A DNA stretch of 64,000 nucleotides from Campylorhamphus procurvoides (GCA_013396655.1 WBMV01009271.1:964314-1028313), one strand, 5' to 3'; shown: positions 1 to 13,098, counted from the stretch's first letter. The notes: generated by a model not told the origin, from the sequence alone. A program made the numbers and translations.

Positions 1-567
1 ATTGAAAGGAAAACCACCTGTTTAGATTTTAAGTGAATCAAGAGAAAGCTGAAGAAATGCCTGTTACTCATTCTGTACCTGTCTAGTAAATCATCAGAGA
101 ATTTGTCTCCAGAACTGTCTGTCAACTTCCACAAACAAACTGCCCTTTTAAAAATTGAGCTAGCTATTGCCAAGAATTTTCTGTACAATCTACATAAAAA
201 AAAGCCTCTGTTACTAGCTCTTCTAAAAGTTTAAGGGAAAACATTTCTCACGAGTTGGCTACAAAGTCCTATCTAACTTCCAATATAATAAAAAAGCCCC
301 AGGGACATGTTAATCCAGTGACTGGCTATTATTCCTGCAGTCAGTGTTTGGTAAACCAGCTTGCTGGAAAAGCTGCACCTAGTCAGTATAAGATCATTAT
401 AAGCAATTTTCACAGAAACACAAAAGAATCAATCTTCAAGAAATGTTAAAATAATAAAAAGAATTTATTTTAAAATAATAATATAAACAACTTCCTGTAC
501 CTATTTGAAGATAGTGGCCTAGATGGCAAGTTTAACATTATGCAAATGATGTAGTAAATAAGAATTA

Positions 568-610
568 TTTTTTTTTTTGCTTGGTTCTTTGGTTTGGGGT
601 TTTTTTTTGT
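568..610 (+). repeat. T-rich tract with G-pair interruptions
   Basis: An 11-T run is followed by alternating T runs and GG or GGGG interruptions ending in another long T run. It is one of at least a dozen similar tracts on either strand of the window. It is low complexity, not coding and not a recognised transposon terminus. Confidence 0.75.
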
Positions 611-3600
611 AAATGGATGTGATTGTCCACTGGTGGTGTGCTAATGACAAATAATCTGAAGGTACACAACTCTTTATATCTTGGTATGCCCATAGGCATG
701 GCAGCTGGAGAGCAAAGGTCTAAAAAAATTGGAGTAGGAAAACTGAATGACCTTTGACACAATTCACACTATGGTACATCAGGGAAAAGACATGGAAGAA
801 AAAAAGCAAAATAAAAGAAGAAACATTTAGCTCAGTTATGCTATAGATCCTGAGACAGTTGAAAATAGTTTCCTTTACAGACTCCAGTATTAATTAAAAT
901 CTGCAAAAAGAGAGTGCGCTCTTTTACAGGATTGTCTGTGATTTTTGCAGGAAATTCAGACTTACTATATTCATATATGAGCTTGACAGAATCCTGTATA
1001 TTGGTTTGAATGCACATGTATTTCAGGTGTGAACCTGCAAAAACAATAAGGAGAATTTAACTGTCCTATCTCCCTGGAGCCAGCTGGCACAAAGTAACCT
1101 TTTGCATCATGCAGGATAATAGTCTGGACATGCAATCCACTCAGCTTCTGCTTCTGTTTTCTCTTACACTGTCTCCAGCCTTTCCTGTTTGGTAATTTTT
1201 TTATGTTAATGTAATATCCATAATTCTTGAAATTTCTGTCCTATTCTAAATATATTTTTCTATCTCAAAGGTCTGAAAACTAAGCTCTCATAATGTGATA
1301 AAATAAATATATTTTATGTAAGTATATACAAAAATAAAATACCTGTATCCCCCAAAAACTCAATACACAAGGTATTGTCTTAAATATATTTTTTTCTTTT
1401 TATAGTTCTCCTGATTTCCATGCTTTTCAACCTTATTTCACTTAGTTTCTACTCAGTTTTCATGTTTGCCTGGTCTATTTGCTTTTATTCCAGAATATAA
1501 GGCATTCTTTGTATTAAGACTTGATGCTCAGATGATAAAGACTATGGACATACACTTGATCATAAAGGAAGTGATCTCAGACCTTCAATGGACTTTTCAC
1601 AAAACTAAAAATTCAGATCACGCTTTTACACCTAGATCTTACAATTGGAAACTTCACAACTGCAGCAAGAATAGATTTCTGTCCTGACTTTACCTCCATT
1701 TTAAAATCATATTTTGGATTCAAAGTAACTTGGAATTAATTGAAACTTGGCTAATATTTAGATCATTTTATATCATTTAGCTATAAATGTAATAGCAACC
1801 GAAACATATCCTGGTCTGGAAACTACTGCTTTTTTTCATCAATCAGCTGGCATTCATGCTTACTGAGGAGACTGGTATTAACAAAGATATTATTTTATTT
1901 GGACTGTTCTAGATAATACAACAAAAAATGACCAGTGAAAAATGATCAAAAAGTTATCAATGAATCTTTATAATGTAATCAGGTAATTGCACAGAACAGA
2001 CAATTGTTCTCACCCCTCATCAATGTAGAATTTGATTGATTATGAGATTGACAAGGGGTTGCTCAGTTCACTTCCTGGAAGTAGCTGTGAGAATGAACAC
2101 ACAATGTAAATTACAAAGCAAAAAACAGATGAAATTCTTGAAAAACCTTTAATATCCATTTGGTTTCCAGTCCACATATCAATTTAATAAGTATACTAGC
2201 TACCTGAACAATAACTTGTCATGGGGATATAATGGGGAAATATGGATGGAAAGTGGATGGAGTAATAATAGAGAAGTTTAGATCGAAACTTTTGAGAAGG
2301 GTTTCCAGGAGACTGTCGGGAGGAAGGCAGTGGCAAAACTGTGAAGAAATAATTTGGAGGACTGATCTTTCATCTTAGCTGACTTCTTGTGGGAAATTAT
2401 AGGAAAGTTTTAGAAAGGATATAACCTGAGTATTTTGATCTCTTCACACAGTATCTACCAAATCTTCCACTTCTTTCTTGGTGTCTTCATATTTTTTTGT
2501 GCTATATCTCTTAATTTTAAAGTATCTGACCATTACAGAGAGTATTTTGTGATTGAAGTTACAGCACTACTTTGCCAAGCCTTTTTCAATGTTTATCACA
2601 TATCTTTGATAATAGAGTTTTTCATGCTATCATTATTGTTAGTATTGTCAAAATATGAATTACAGAAAGATTCTGCAAACTGTTCCCCAGTAGTGGACCT
2701 TCAAATAGCTTTACTAACATAAAAGTTTTGCATTAGGAGTTGTTGAATAAAAAAATCCTATGCAGTTCACTGTGTTGGCTTGCTTTCTTAAGAAACGTGA
2801 AGGACAACTGGATGGTCATCAAGCAAAGAGGTTTGGTTAATATTATGATATTACTTCTGACAGAATGGAAAGGCCTCAATAAAAGATTAGCCATGACAGC
2901 CAATTCACTTCGGTTTTGCTGTCTCAGATAATCCAAGAATTGTATCCACTTCTATTCTTCCATGATTCAGCACAGAAGTGATACTTCTCTTAGGAGAGAA
3001 TTTTATTCTGCTAATTTCAGATCCTTCAGCATCATTGAAGTGCCATCGAGAAATTATTTTTTTTGTTGTTGCTGTTTTAAGACAGAATGACTGTTTGGTT
3101 TAATGCTTTCAATTATTTTCTTTTTCTGTTGTTTGGAATAAAAGCTGCCTACCTAGCTTTATTTACATATCAGTGAAAACTCTTGGCAATTTTTCTCTGA
3201 ATTGACATCTACTCGACTTAGAACTGTGAATTGTAAATTAGGTTTTATCCAGATCTTTCTCTAGTATCAGTGAATGCACTACATTTTCCTCAGATTTCAC
3301 ATTTACAAAAATGTAACCAGAATACCAGAAAAGCTGTAAGCAAAATATGACATAATATTATAATTACAACCATTTTCAATAAGTCAGCACTTCTTTTAGT
3401 TTATTTTTCCCTTCTGAACAAAAACAATGTAGGCAATTATTTTAAATTGGGTTACATGAGAATATTATTTGTGTAACAGAAATAGGTTTCTTATTGTAAT
3501 TAAGTTTAATGGATCTTGCTCTGGAGATGAACAGAATCAGTCTTGAAAATACTAGGTGTCTCCCACAATGGGTATGTACTACAACTCTCTAAAAAGACTT

Positions 3601-4130
3601 TCTTCAGATAGAGCTGTGTATATAAATGTTTTAGAATTAGGGTTTATTTTTTCTGAGTTTTCAAATTTCATTCTATCACACAGATTTTGGGGTTTTTTTC
3701 ATTGCTATGGATAAATGTTTCAACATACTATATCATCCTGCATCAAAGAATATTGAGTGAGAACTGCCACACTGACAAAGAGCAATGAGTTGTGTATAAG
3801 AATCAGACCACCGGTGCATGGTGAGTCATGGGAAGCTGTAACAGTATCTACATAGAAAATCCAGGCAAGAGGATCTGGGCATTTTCTACTTAATTGTGAT
3901 AAAATGTGGAGGTCTATCACAAACTATAAACTGGACACAAGAAATGCAATTCCCTTTGTAGAAAGTGTCAGTAAAATTAAGGAACCAGGACTAAGTCTTA
4001 AAGATAAAGTGCTAGGGACCAGATTTGACAACTTGCCATTTTTGCTGTAATACTTCTCATATAGCTCTTCTTTTAATTCAGTCTCCTCTTACTGAGCTTT
4101 TCACTTGGCATATTTCTTGACCCTAGGTTA

Positions 4131-4208
4131 AAAATAAATAAAAATAACTAAACCACAAAACAGACAAACAAAAAAACCCTTAAAAAAACTCCAAAAATAA
4201 ACCACCAC
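4131..4208 (-). repeat. A/C-rich low-complexity tract
   Basis: This is an A-rich stretch punctuated by C, CC and CCC. It is the reverse-complement form of the T/G tracts found elsewhere in the window. No target-site duplication or transposon body is visible beside it. Confidence 0.65.
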
Positions 4209-7200
4209 AGAAATATTACTTTTAAAATTTCATTTGTCTTCAAATAATTTTATCATTTGAATGTTTGTGGCTCTTGGATGTTTGCATCTGGTAGTTCTAG
4301 TATAAGTGAAATAGAAGAAATGATGCTCATGCTAAAAGAAATGTTAAGATGAGGAAAAAATGGTGTATGAGCAAAAATAACAACTTAAAATGTTTTAGAA
4401 AGGGAGAGATCCATTGAACAAAACATTATGAGCTTTGGTGTGAGACTGTAGAAACTGGTCAAGATGGAAAAAAAAAAAGAAAAAAGAGATAGAGAAACCA
4501 CAAAAATACACATATGGAAAAAAATAGATCAGTTTAAGTAGGTACAGGGGGGTTAGGTTCAGAAAGAGCAAATAATTAAACCACATTTCTGGCGATATTC
4601 TCTCTTCCCTTTGCAAAAGCATTGTCAGGTGAAGGTGAAAAACACACAAATAAAAAATTGACTTAAAAATTCAGCAGGCATTCAGGAGAAAAAAACAGAT
4701 AAAGTTTCATACCAGACATAATTAGTATTACTGATTAATCTAAACAGCATGTAAACCTGCTCCAATCTGAGCACAGAAAGAGGGAAAATACAATCAACAT
4801 GAAGGTAACTAAATTCAGGCAGAACTTAAAAGAAATGTGTTTAGAAAGTGCCTTTGGGAGCTATTGTTGAAAATTTCTTTCTTATTGCTAAGCATTATTT
4901 TGCTTTTGTGCAAAAATAGACCCAGCTCTTCTTTCACCTGGGAGATTTAGGCTAAACCTTCAGGATGACAATCAGTGCTAGCTCCAGAGAAATGGAGATA
5001 TTCATTCTAAGTGGTCAGGTTCACAAACCAGAAGTACAGTCACATTGCCAGAGAACATTTAGTCACCTTGTATTAGTCTGATGGAGCTGTGTTGTATTTC
5101 TGGTAGTACCTACGTTGTGCAGTTAAAGTCAACAAGTGTATTCACTGCATCTTCACTGGCCATATACATTTACCCTTACAAAGCCCTGCCAGCACCACCA
5201 TTCAGCGCGGTTGTTATTAATCGCAGTTGTCACTAATTGATTTCATGTCATTGATGAAGCATCTTGCAGAATACTTCAGTAACACTTGGTGAGGCTCATA
5301 ATTTTTCTTATTCTGATTTAACTTTATTGATCCTCTCCTGAGAGGAACAGCACCCCTTGCAGCTTTATGGGACCATTCAAACAATTTAAGAATGATTTAT
5401 ATTGCCCTTAAGGAAAAAGATATCAAGACTTGTTACTCACATGCTGAGATTTCCCTGAGATCTCAAGCTATCAAAATACTAAACACAAGTCAGAATATAC
5501 TTGAGTAGTAGAAAGCACTGCAAAACTTTATAATATTATTAGGCTTCATATTATAATTGGGTGATGCTTCCATTTAACATGCAATTTATTTTATTCAATA
5601 TTGATAAGATTTAATGGATGATGTATTTGATTCAAGGCTTTGATACAAATGTAGAGTCTTAATTAACAAGTGATATATTTGATGCAGTGAATAATGCATC
5701 TGATTTAATAGAGGATGCACTCTATCTGCAGCTGAAGGTGATTGGTCTTTTTAGTGAGAGATTAATTCATTTCAGAAGATGATGTATCACTTTCAATATG
5801 AACTAAATCAAATTTTTAATACATTTTTTTTCAATGTGCAAAGTAGCACAAGGAACAAGTTTGCCCTCAAGTGGACTTCAAAGGCAGATCATACCTCCAA
5901 GGCACCAGGCAGGGTGAATCAGTAGTTAATTCATTCATGTTATGATAGGGTGGAACCAAGTTCTAATAAGCTACTGATTTCTCAGTCAACCTTTGCTTTA
6001 TTTCTAAGTAAAATTATATTAAATGTATTTAATTAGTGACCCACAAAAGTGTGATAATTTATTAAAAAGGATTGAAAATAATACTTGAAAAATTCAAGGT
6101 GCAAAAGGTATTTGAATTTCAGTCACTGAGGATGTAATACAAAATGAAATTACATATTTAAGCATGCACTTATCTTAGGTCACAAAAGAAAAAAAGGCAA
6201 ATTTACAATACGTACTTTAATTTTATAAATTCGTCTCACCAGCACCAGTGGTTTTACACCTTGTAATTTTGGGAAACTACCCCTTTTTACCTAAATCATC
6301 AGAAAGAGTCAACGGGAGAGTTTCAGTTTACACCACTGGAGTTTTCAGCTCCTGTATATAGACAACTTACCAGGTTTATCACATTGAAAACACAGGACGG
6401 CTACATGGAGTCAATATTTCATTTACACTTGCTGTAATGTGAAACCTCTCTGTTCTCTTATTATTCTATCAAGCCTTTATTTTTCTGTTCACAGCTCCAT
6501 AAATTCAATACTCTATGCTTTTAATCTAATTTGTTGACAAGTGAAAATGACATAGGTTCAAGACAATGCCAGCTAGGTTTTTTTAAATTACATATTTAGA
6601 ACTATAAAAGTATTAGGACATGCATATATAACCCAATGAGAATATAATGGCTGTCATATTAGTACATAATATTCCTAGGAATTTAATTATAAACATCTGA
6701 CTGTTTGGTATTTAAACAGGAAAATGACTGTTCAAGCACTATGCAGTTAAAGAATAATAAACCTTCTGGCATATTCTTCTCTCAAATGCTGCACTCAAAA
6801 ATAGAATTAAAAGACATTCAACAGCAATGAAAACTATTCTGAGGTAAACTGTTTTATCTTTCTAAATATATGATGGAAGTTAGCACTGTCAGTTTAGTGC
6901 ATACCAAAATGACAAGCTAGAAGGAAACTAAGAAAAAATATTTTTAATTTTAATCCTTGTTTCAATTTTTTACCCAAAAGTAAAAACTTCCCATGTAATC
7001 ATAGCACAAAAAATAACATTGATAAAAGATTATGAAAACATTAATTAAAAACAAAAATGTGGATCATATTTCACAACATTAAAAAAAGTGTGAGTCTTAA
7101 TTATGCTTAGAAAACAATGGATAGTGTATGAAGTAGGACAAGATTTACAGGTCACAATTTTTGTCGGATTGTGACACCTATTTCTGCAACATAAAGACTT

Positions 7201-7484
7201 GATGTGTGAGAGAACTCATTGAGAAATAATTATAAAGTTGCATCTGTATGACCATTATTAACGCTTAATAGGTGATTTCATAAGATCATAAGAAATTGTG
7301 AGCTGTCCATAACTTAGCTCCCTATAACTACAGATTCAAGCTATTATGCTTCCTTTTTCAGTGATCACAAAATATTAACCTCAACGTTCGGAAAATAAAA
7401 ACACTATGCAATGGCACATGTATATATTATCTATATCATACATTGCAAATGATTCAAGCTGCTAAAAAGTTAATCATACAAAGA

Positions 7485-7562
7485 TGTCCCTGGTAGTGGC
7501 AGGATGGTTGGAAATAGATATTCTTTATGGTCCCTTCCAACCCAAACCATTCCATGATTCTA
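7485..7562 (+). mobile_element. CR1 LINE, 3'-end fragment
   Basis: The segment reads like the last ~78 bp of a CR1 element in forward orientation. It has a GTCCCTGG..GTGGCAGG lead, then GGTCCCTTCCAACC followed by CAAACCATT, and ends in CCATGATTCTA, the octamer-like CR1 terminus. CR1 copies are typically severely 5'-truncated, as here. No reverse-transcriptase coding part remains. Divergence from the consensus is modest. Confidence 0.9.
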
Positions 7563-8255
7563 CATCTTCTTCCATTTCCCAGTTTATGGCAGAAAAATAC
7601 CACTGCAGGATTAAAATTGAGAAAAGATAACGTAGTATTTTATGAGATACGGTATAGGAAAAAGTAGTTAAAGGTAAGAATGTTTTCAGGGAGTATAAAT
7701 TGGTTTTTCAGTTTAGCACTAAGTACTCTTTGTCCTCTTGATGTGACTATGGAAGCAACAGAGGACAATTTTTTTTCTCTGCTCTTCCTGAGGTTCTGAA
7801 TTACAACATTTTATTTTGGTGCTGGATTAGAAAAGGACATGAAATCTACATCAAGTCTCTCATACATTCTTGTTGCTAGAAATTGTCCAGCTAGTAGAGA
7901 GTTGCTGGAATTCATAATTTTAGGCCACTCTTTAAGGTGAGAATCCATAAGAAGTTAAGATGAATACATGCTAGTAATTTTTCAGATACTGGCTATAGGC
8001 AAAGGATGAGGAAAGATAAACTTTTAATGGTTACAGAAAATGTCCACATACCACAGGATGCTTTCAAGGGTTCCTGGATATTTGATCCTCTGGCTTGTTT
8101 CAGGAGTGTATCCTTCTCTTATGGAAGAAAGTAATCATTTTTGGATCCAAAATAATCTCCTGAGAACTGTAATATCCCATGGATTTTACTTCTTAATAAG
8201 ATTGATAGGATGGCTTGCTTTTGAAATTATTGTCATGATAATGGAAGATTCTCTT
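7563..8255. other. gene-free spacer between CR1 fragments
   Basis: AT-rich sequence between two CR1 fragments of opposite orientation. An ORF beginning near 8040 runs into the following CR1 copy and has no recognisable domain, so I do not call it a gene. No promoter or RNA feature is evident. Confidence 0.65.
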
Positions 8256-8580
8256 CACAGAATCACAGAATGGGTCAGTTTGGAAGGAACGACAGTGAGT
8301 TATCTGGTTCAACCTCCTTTCTCAAGCAGGGTCAACCCAGAAAACACGGCGCAGGATTGTGTCCAGATGGCTGTTGAACATCTCCAGTGAGGGGGACTCA
8401 CAGCCTCTTTGGACAGTCTGTTCCATCAGTTTCTGCCTGTTGCCTCTTGTCCCATTGCTTGGCACCACTGAGCAGTGCCTGGTCCTCCCCCTGACACCTC
8501 CCTGCAGACACTGACAGACATTGTTCAGGTCCCCCCTCCACTGTCTCTTCTCAAGGCTGAACAGGCCCAGTATTCTCAAG
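8256..8580 (-). mobile_element. CR1 LINE, 3' portion, antisense
   Basis: This is the reverse complement of a CR1 3' region. It starts with the inverted terminus CACAGAATCACAGAATGG and continues through typical CR1 text: a CCAACCTCC-like box, CAAGCAGGGTCA, GGATTGTGTCCAGATGG, ATCTCCAGTGAGGG, CAGTTTCTGCC, TTGCCTCTTGTCC and CAGGTCCCCCCTCCACTG. It ends at a GGCTGAACAGGCCCAG-like block. It is 5'-truncated and lacks the ORF2 catalytic region. Against the usual order of blocks, a piece seems missing around 8418-8430, suggesting an internal deletion. Its relatively high GC makes it stand out from the flanks. Confidence 0.95.
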
Positions 8581-9584
8581 TCTTATTTGGTGCTGATGGA
8601 TGTTTGAATGACAGGGTTGCATGTGTGAAGCAAAAGAAAGCAGGAACCAGGACAACAAATTAAAAATAGAAAATGCATTTCTGTAACAAAATTTCTGAAT
8701 TTACATATTCGCCTAACAAAACAGTGTAATATTTTGCTTGAGGTGTTATATTTGAGGACACCTAAGGGCATCAGACCAGCTGAGAAAAAAGTTGGATTGT
8801 CATGGGTGGAATACTGGCACATTCTGCATCCACTCTGCCTGTCAGGAGTTGATAAATATGATCAAGAATGCCTAGGTTTTCTCTCCAAAATTGGCAAACA
8901 GTTAACTCATTCTGAAAGAAAACCCACTAATGAAACAATGTATGTATAATGTGGATTTTTAATAGCATAAGTACTAGTTTCATTAACACTAGCACATTGG
9001 GCCCTAGGTGCAATAGGGACAACACCAAAATGGCAGTTTACACATTTTTGAATTACCCATAAAAATGACAGTTTCTGAAAAACATATGTAGGATGTATTA
9101 AGAGATGCAGCTGACTGGCAGAATGAACAGTGTCATTGGAACTAACTTTACTCTTCCTGACTCCCGGGAAAAAGCAAACGCAATAGAAGAGATTACCAAA
9201 AAAAAAAAAAAAAAAAAAAAAAAAGAGAGTATAGACTAATGAGGAGAAAAATCATCAGGAAGGTAAACTGAAGGGAGAGAAAAAAGCCAGTTTGGTAATG
9301 TGCTTGACATAGGCAGATGAAGAGAGATATATTATTTTATTCTCATTTCATTTCTCTAGACAGAGGGACTAGAACACTACATTATGGGATATTCATCAGT
9401 ATTCCATTTTTTAACCACCATTTTCTTTAAAAAAGGAAAGGAAAGAATAAGTAAACACTTTAAACATAATGAATATATTCTCCTTTTTTAAAAAAATATT
9501 TGGAGTAATTTTTTTTTTTTTAGTTAATGAAGCTTCAAGGAATGCTTTTGGAGTATGAGAGTAGTTGATTTGAGGAAAGGAAGA
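8581..9584. other. gene-free spacer with poly(A) run
   Basis: No gene is recognised. The stretch contains the 27-nt adenine run listed separately. Short ORFs on both strands look like chance frames in AT-rich DNA. Confidence 0.65.
9198..9224 (+). repeat. poly(A) mononucleotide run, 27 nt
   Basis: An uninterrupted run of 27 A follows GATTACC and precedes GAGAGTATAG. A retrocopied transcript could leave such a tail, but the ~300 bp upstream shows no recognisable cDNA and I could find no flanking target-site duplication. It is therefore listed as a simple repeat. It is the longest homopolymer in the window and is likely length-polymorphic. Confidence 0.95.
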
Positions 9585-9630
9585 GTTGGACTTGATGATC
9601 TTCAGCCCCAAACATTCTGTGATTCTATTA
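9585..9630 (+). mobile_element. CR1 LINE, very short 3'-end fragment
   Basis: The sequence carries the CR1 terminal signature AGTTGGACTTGATGATCTT, then a short AAACATT block and TCTGTGATTCTATTA. Only ~46 bp can be assigned. The fragment is forward-oriented and 5'-truncated. Confidence 0.85.
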
Positions 9631-12584
9631 CTTCATCCTTAAATAAAATGTAAAATTCAAAATTAAAGTAACTTTAAGGATTTCTCTTTCCAATCTAAAA
9701 TTACTCCAAGAAATGCAAACTTTGTGTGTAGTGGTCAGAGGAATCATAGTCACTTTTTGAGACATTAAAGTGTTACAAAGAATAATTTAGCCCAATCTCT
9801 TAGTCAAATTCTAGAAAGGGAGGGGGTGGGGGAGAGATAAAAAGAAAAAAAACCAAAACACTCAAACCCAAAAGTCAGCCAACGAAACAATTAAAAAATG
9901 GAAAAAAAATAAAACACTGAAATTGTATGAAAAACTGTATAACAATTTTTTTCAGTGAGGATAAGGTTTGAAGAAATGTGCATAACCATAATGAAGATGC
10001 TGATTTTAGTTCCAAAATCCCAGGAAAAAGGAAATGAGTTTGGACAGAAAAGAAAACCACCAAATGTGGAGATAGAAAAGAAAGAAGCTCCATATTTACC
10101 ACAAAGGAAATGGGGTGTGGGGAAAAAAAGTTGACAGTAAAAGACTACAAGTGCTTTTACTGTTTTTCCAACCTTTACACTTCTTGTGCTAAGAAATAAG
10201 CAGTGCTGGAATTTTTGAAGAGTAACTGATTTCTCTGTCAGGTTTTTGAGAAGAAAAATAAAAAGCGGCCTCAGGTCAGAGCTTTGATAAAGGTATGTTT
10301 AAGTTACTGAGGCATCTCATTAAGCCATTTGTGATGTTGAAGACATAGGGCAGCTTCAAACTGAGCTAGGCTCCACCTTCCTGAATGTGTGAAAAACCAA
10401 AAAAGACTAGAAAACAAACTGTACCAGAGAGGATGCAGCTGAAGGTCTTGGATGCAGCTCGCTGACCTCCACCAAAACTTATTAAGTACAGGACATGATG
10501 TGCTGGGTCTGCAGAAAGGCAGCAGCCTCAGAAACACCCAGCAGTGGAAGTTTACACACTTATGATGAGTTCCTCAGTTTTGTGTACTTTGTTTTGTTTT
10601 AGTTTTTCCTTAAACTGCTAACTCAAACTATAAACATTAAAAACTTAAAAAAATATCCCTGCCAGGCCTCATCTCCCTCTAGATCTCCTTTTATTAAGAT
10701 TCTTTTCATTAAAAAAGATAATATAGTCAAGGTTTATGTTATGTTTGTACTTACCAAGCATGTATTTTTTTACAGAAATAATTTTTCAATTAATATATTA
10801 TTATCTGATAAGTACTATAATGAGGTAAAGAAAATTCATTAAATAATTACATAGAAAAAAGGCTTAAAATATACAGAGACATAAGGACTTATAAACTCAT
10901 TGCACTGTAAATTAAACAGTTTTTATGAGTCCCTGTATATGTTTGATCCAGTAGAATTCTGCTGTTTTGAAATGGTGGATGGATGTTTGTTTTAGTTTTC
11001 GAACAACTGTTTATCCATTGTTATACTCAACATCTTGAATGTTGTCTGATGAGAAGGAGGTTATTCTGTAAAACCTACAAGTAGGTTGTTTGAGAAAGTC
11101 CCAACCTGAAACTTCCAATAAACGGAAACATTTAAAGATATATGTCCCAAAAAAAACCACCGTTTTTATGGAACTAGTTTGGTTCTGTAATTAATGTGAA
11201 AAATTAATCTAAAGGAGTACTTTACAGTTTATAGTTTACTTAACATTTTAACATTCACTCTAAATTGATCATATCTTATATAATTTCAAAGCAATGCATA
11301 ATGACATTATTAATAGTTTAATAAAAAAATTAACAGAATTTTCTAATTTTTGTTCCATTAAAGTACAAACAGCAAAAAACACACCACCATGAGGAAATAT
11401 CAAAATACTGTCATGTTCTTGTGGAAAATCAGGTAAGAAAATTGTCTGTGACATGAAAACAGAGGCAGTTCGGAAAAGTAGCTAAATAAAAGGGGTTGTG
11501 GTTGCTGGTACAATCTTTATGACTTTGTGTGTAAAGGAGTCACCAGCGGAGGCTCACTGGTCTATGAGAATCCTGTTTTATGGAAGAAGGTTAAAGGTAT
11601 GTCAGGTGAAGTATTTTAGAACAGGAATACTAAGGGGCATAAGAGAGTCTAAGCTACCAGAAAATAGGGAAAATCATTGTTAAACATATTAAGTAGTAAC
11701 ACTGGTAGACAAGAATTAGAGTGGAAAAGTTGGTCAGAATGACCTGTTATTAAGCAGGAAAGATCTTGTTCTCTCTTCCATAAATAATTGGAATATTTCA
11801 TTTGGTTTACAGTTTATGGTGTGATAAGTGGTACAATAACTGAGTTTTTCTTACGGTTTAACTATGCTAAAATAGCCCAAAAGCGCTTCATTCTTTCAGG
11901 TTTTACCATGTACTCAAGATTACAATAAATTCAATATCATAAGCATTCATTTTATTATAAATTATTTAGAAATCTTAATCTTATTTAAAATTCTACTGAT
12001 TATTACCCTCCTACTTACAGTTATTTCAATAAAAATAAGAAATTAAATTTTATCCTTAAAAATTGTAGCGATTTTTTCTTATGAAAGAAATGAGAGATTT
12101 TATAAGAAAGGACATGTAATTGTTAATGATTTCATAGCTAGAAAGGATAAAACTGTGTTCTTCTTCTATGAGCTTTTCTTATTCAATTTTCCCAAACCTT
12201 GTGTCTATACTAGTGACCTGAACTATGTGAGGTTGTTTACAATAGCATTATAAATAATCTTGAAATTTAAAAAATTCAGATCTCAGTAATGGCAAACTCT
12301 TATGATCTTATGACACATTTTATATGGTATGTTTTACTGGATGCTATAGAATTTCCAGACACAAAGCTTTAAGTTGAAGTGAAGACTTCAATTTATATCA
12401 AGAATCAGAAGAAAAGCTAAAAAAAAAAAACAACAGAGTTTGAAGATAGAAAAATGACCTTTCAGTAGGAAGTGGGCTACTGCGCTTCTCCCAACACTCT
12501 CCCAGATTTCCTGCACATCCTTAAACATGCCAGATTGATCATCACTTTTTCTAAGGAGAATAATCAATATCCCTCAATAAAAAA
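9631..12584. other. gene-free AT-rich sequence
   Basis: No gene is recognised. An A/C-rich low-complexity tract lies at 9841-9873. The segment 10304-10540 is somewhat GC-richer and carries a 77-codon minus-strand frame with no recognisable domain. The rest is ordinary AT-rich noncoding DNA. Confidence 0.65.
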
Positions 12585-12590
12585 GCATCA

Positions 12591-13092
12591 TGGTGTTGGG
12601 GTACGCAGCTACACCACGTGGAAAAGGAACAATGAAATGGATTAATGGAGCTGAGTGACAAAGAAAAAGAGCTGGACTAGGACTGTTTGTTGATATTCTT
12701 ATATTTTAAGACAGCGTTTGGATGTTACAGGTCCCCTGGTTGATATTTTAATACGTAGGTTCTATGCTCTCTGTTTAATGTATTGAAAATCCCTTTGTTA
12801 AAATGGCGTCTTTCTTGCCCCTCACAAAATTTCTGCATGCTGATTGGCTCGGTTTTTCTGCAGCAAAGCGTTACCTTATATGGTTATCCCATTTCTATAT
12901 ATGGCTCAGACCTTCCCCTTCCTTCCCTCTTATGGAAGAAGATTTGCACGCTCCTCCCCAAGTTCCGCCATCATCTAGAATGTTCTTCACCGACCCCTAT
13001 AGAAGTCAGAGCCATGTTCTCAATAGATGCCATTCCGCCTTAACCCCTACATGGAGTGAGTTGTTGTTTATTCATCCTCGAAGGGTTATCCA
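12591..13092 (+). mobile_element. putative solo LTR, alpharetrovirus/ERVK-like
   Basis: A ~500-bp, CpG-rich insert (12 CpGs, against very few nearby) begins TGG and ends CCA. It carries a U3-like promoter array in order: an inverted CCAAT box (GATTGG, 12842-12847) just after GCATGC, a perfect CArG/SRF box (CCTTATATGG, 12874-12883), and a TATA element (TATATAT, 12896-12902). A degenerate polyadenylation signal (AATAGA, 13022-13027) is followed by GCCATT, the R/U5-like region. The order GCATGC, GATTGG, CArG, TATA, AATAAA-like, GCCATT parallels known avian sarcoma-leukosis type LTRs. Flanking 6-mers GCATCA (12585-12590) and TCATCA (13093-13098) match at 5 of 6 bases, compatible with an aged target-site duplication. 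No primer-binding site follows and no gag, pol or env is seen, so a solo LTR is the simplest reading. Exact family and ends are inferred. Confidence 0.6.
12842..12902 (+). promoter_or_regulatory. CCAAT-CArG-TATA promoter module in the putative LTR
   Basis: The module has an inverted CCAAT core at 12842-12847, a CArG box exactly matching CC(A/T)6GG at 12874-12883, and a TATA-like element at 12896-12902. Initiation would be expected about 25-30 bp downstream, near 12925. A CACGTG E-box lies further upstream at 12615-12620. The spacing is that of a compact pol II promoter. Activity today is unknown. Confidence 0.5.
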
Positions 13093-13098
13093 TCATCA

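Larger units (their letters stand above)
1..7484. other. gene-free AT-rich unique sequence
   Basis: I see no gene here. The stretch is AT-rich with frequent stop codons in all frames, and the short ORFs have no recognisable protein content. Small landmarks are a perfect POU/octamer match (ATGCAAAT) at 540-547, a T-rich tract interrupted by G pairs at 568-610, an A/C-rich tract at 4131-4208 and an A-run block at 4466-4486. Two stretches, 5195-5300 and 5500-5800, are dense in TAAT/ATTA cores without being simple repeats. They could be conserved noncoding elements, but this cannot be decided from one sequence. Confidence 0.7.

Noticed and set aside
8040..8390. 116-codon plus-strand ORF
   Set aside because: Its 3' third is antisense CR1 sequence and the remainder has no recognisable domain.
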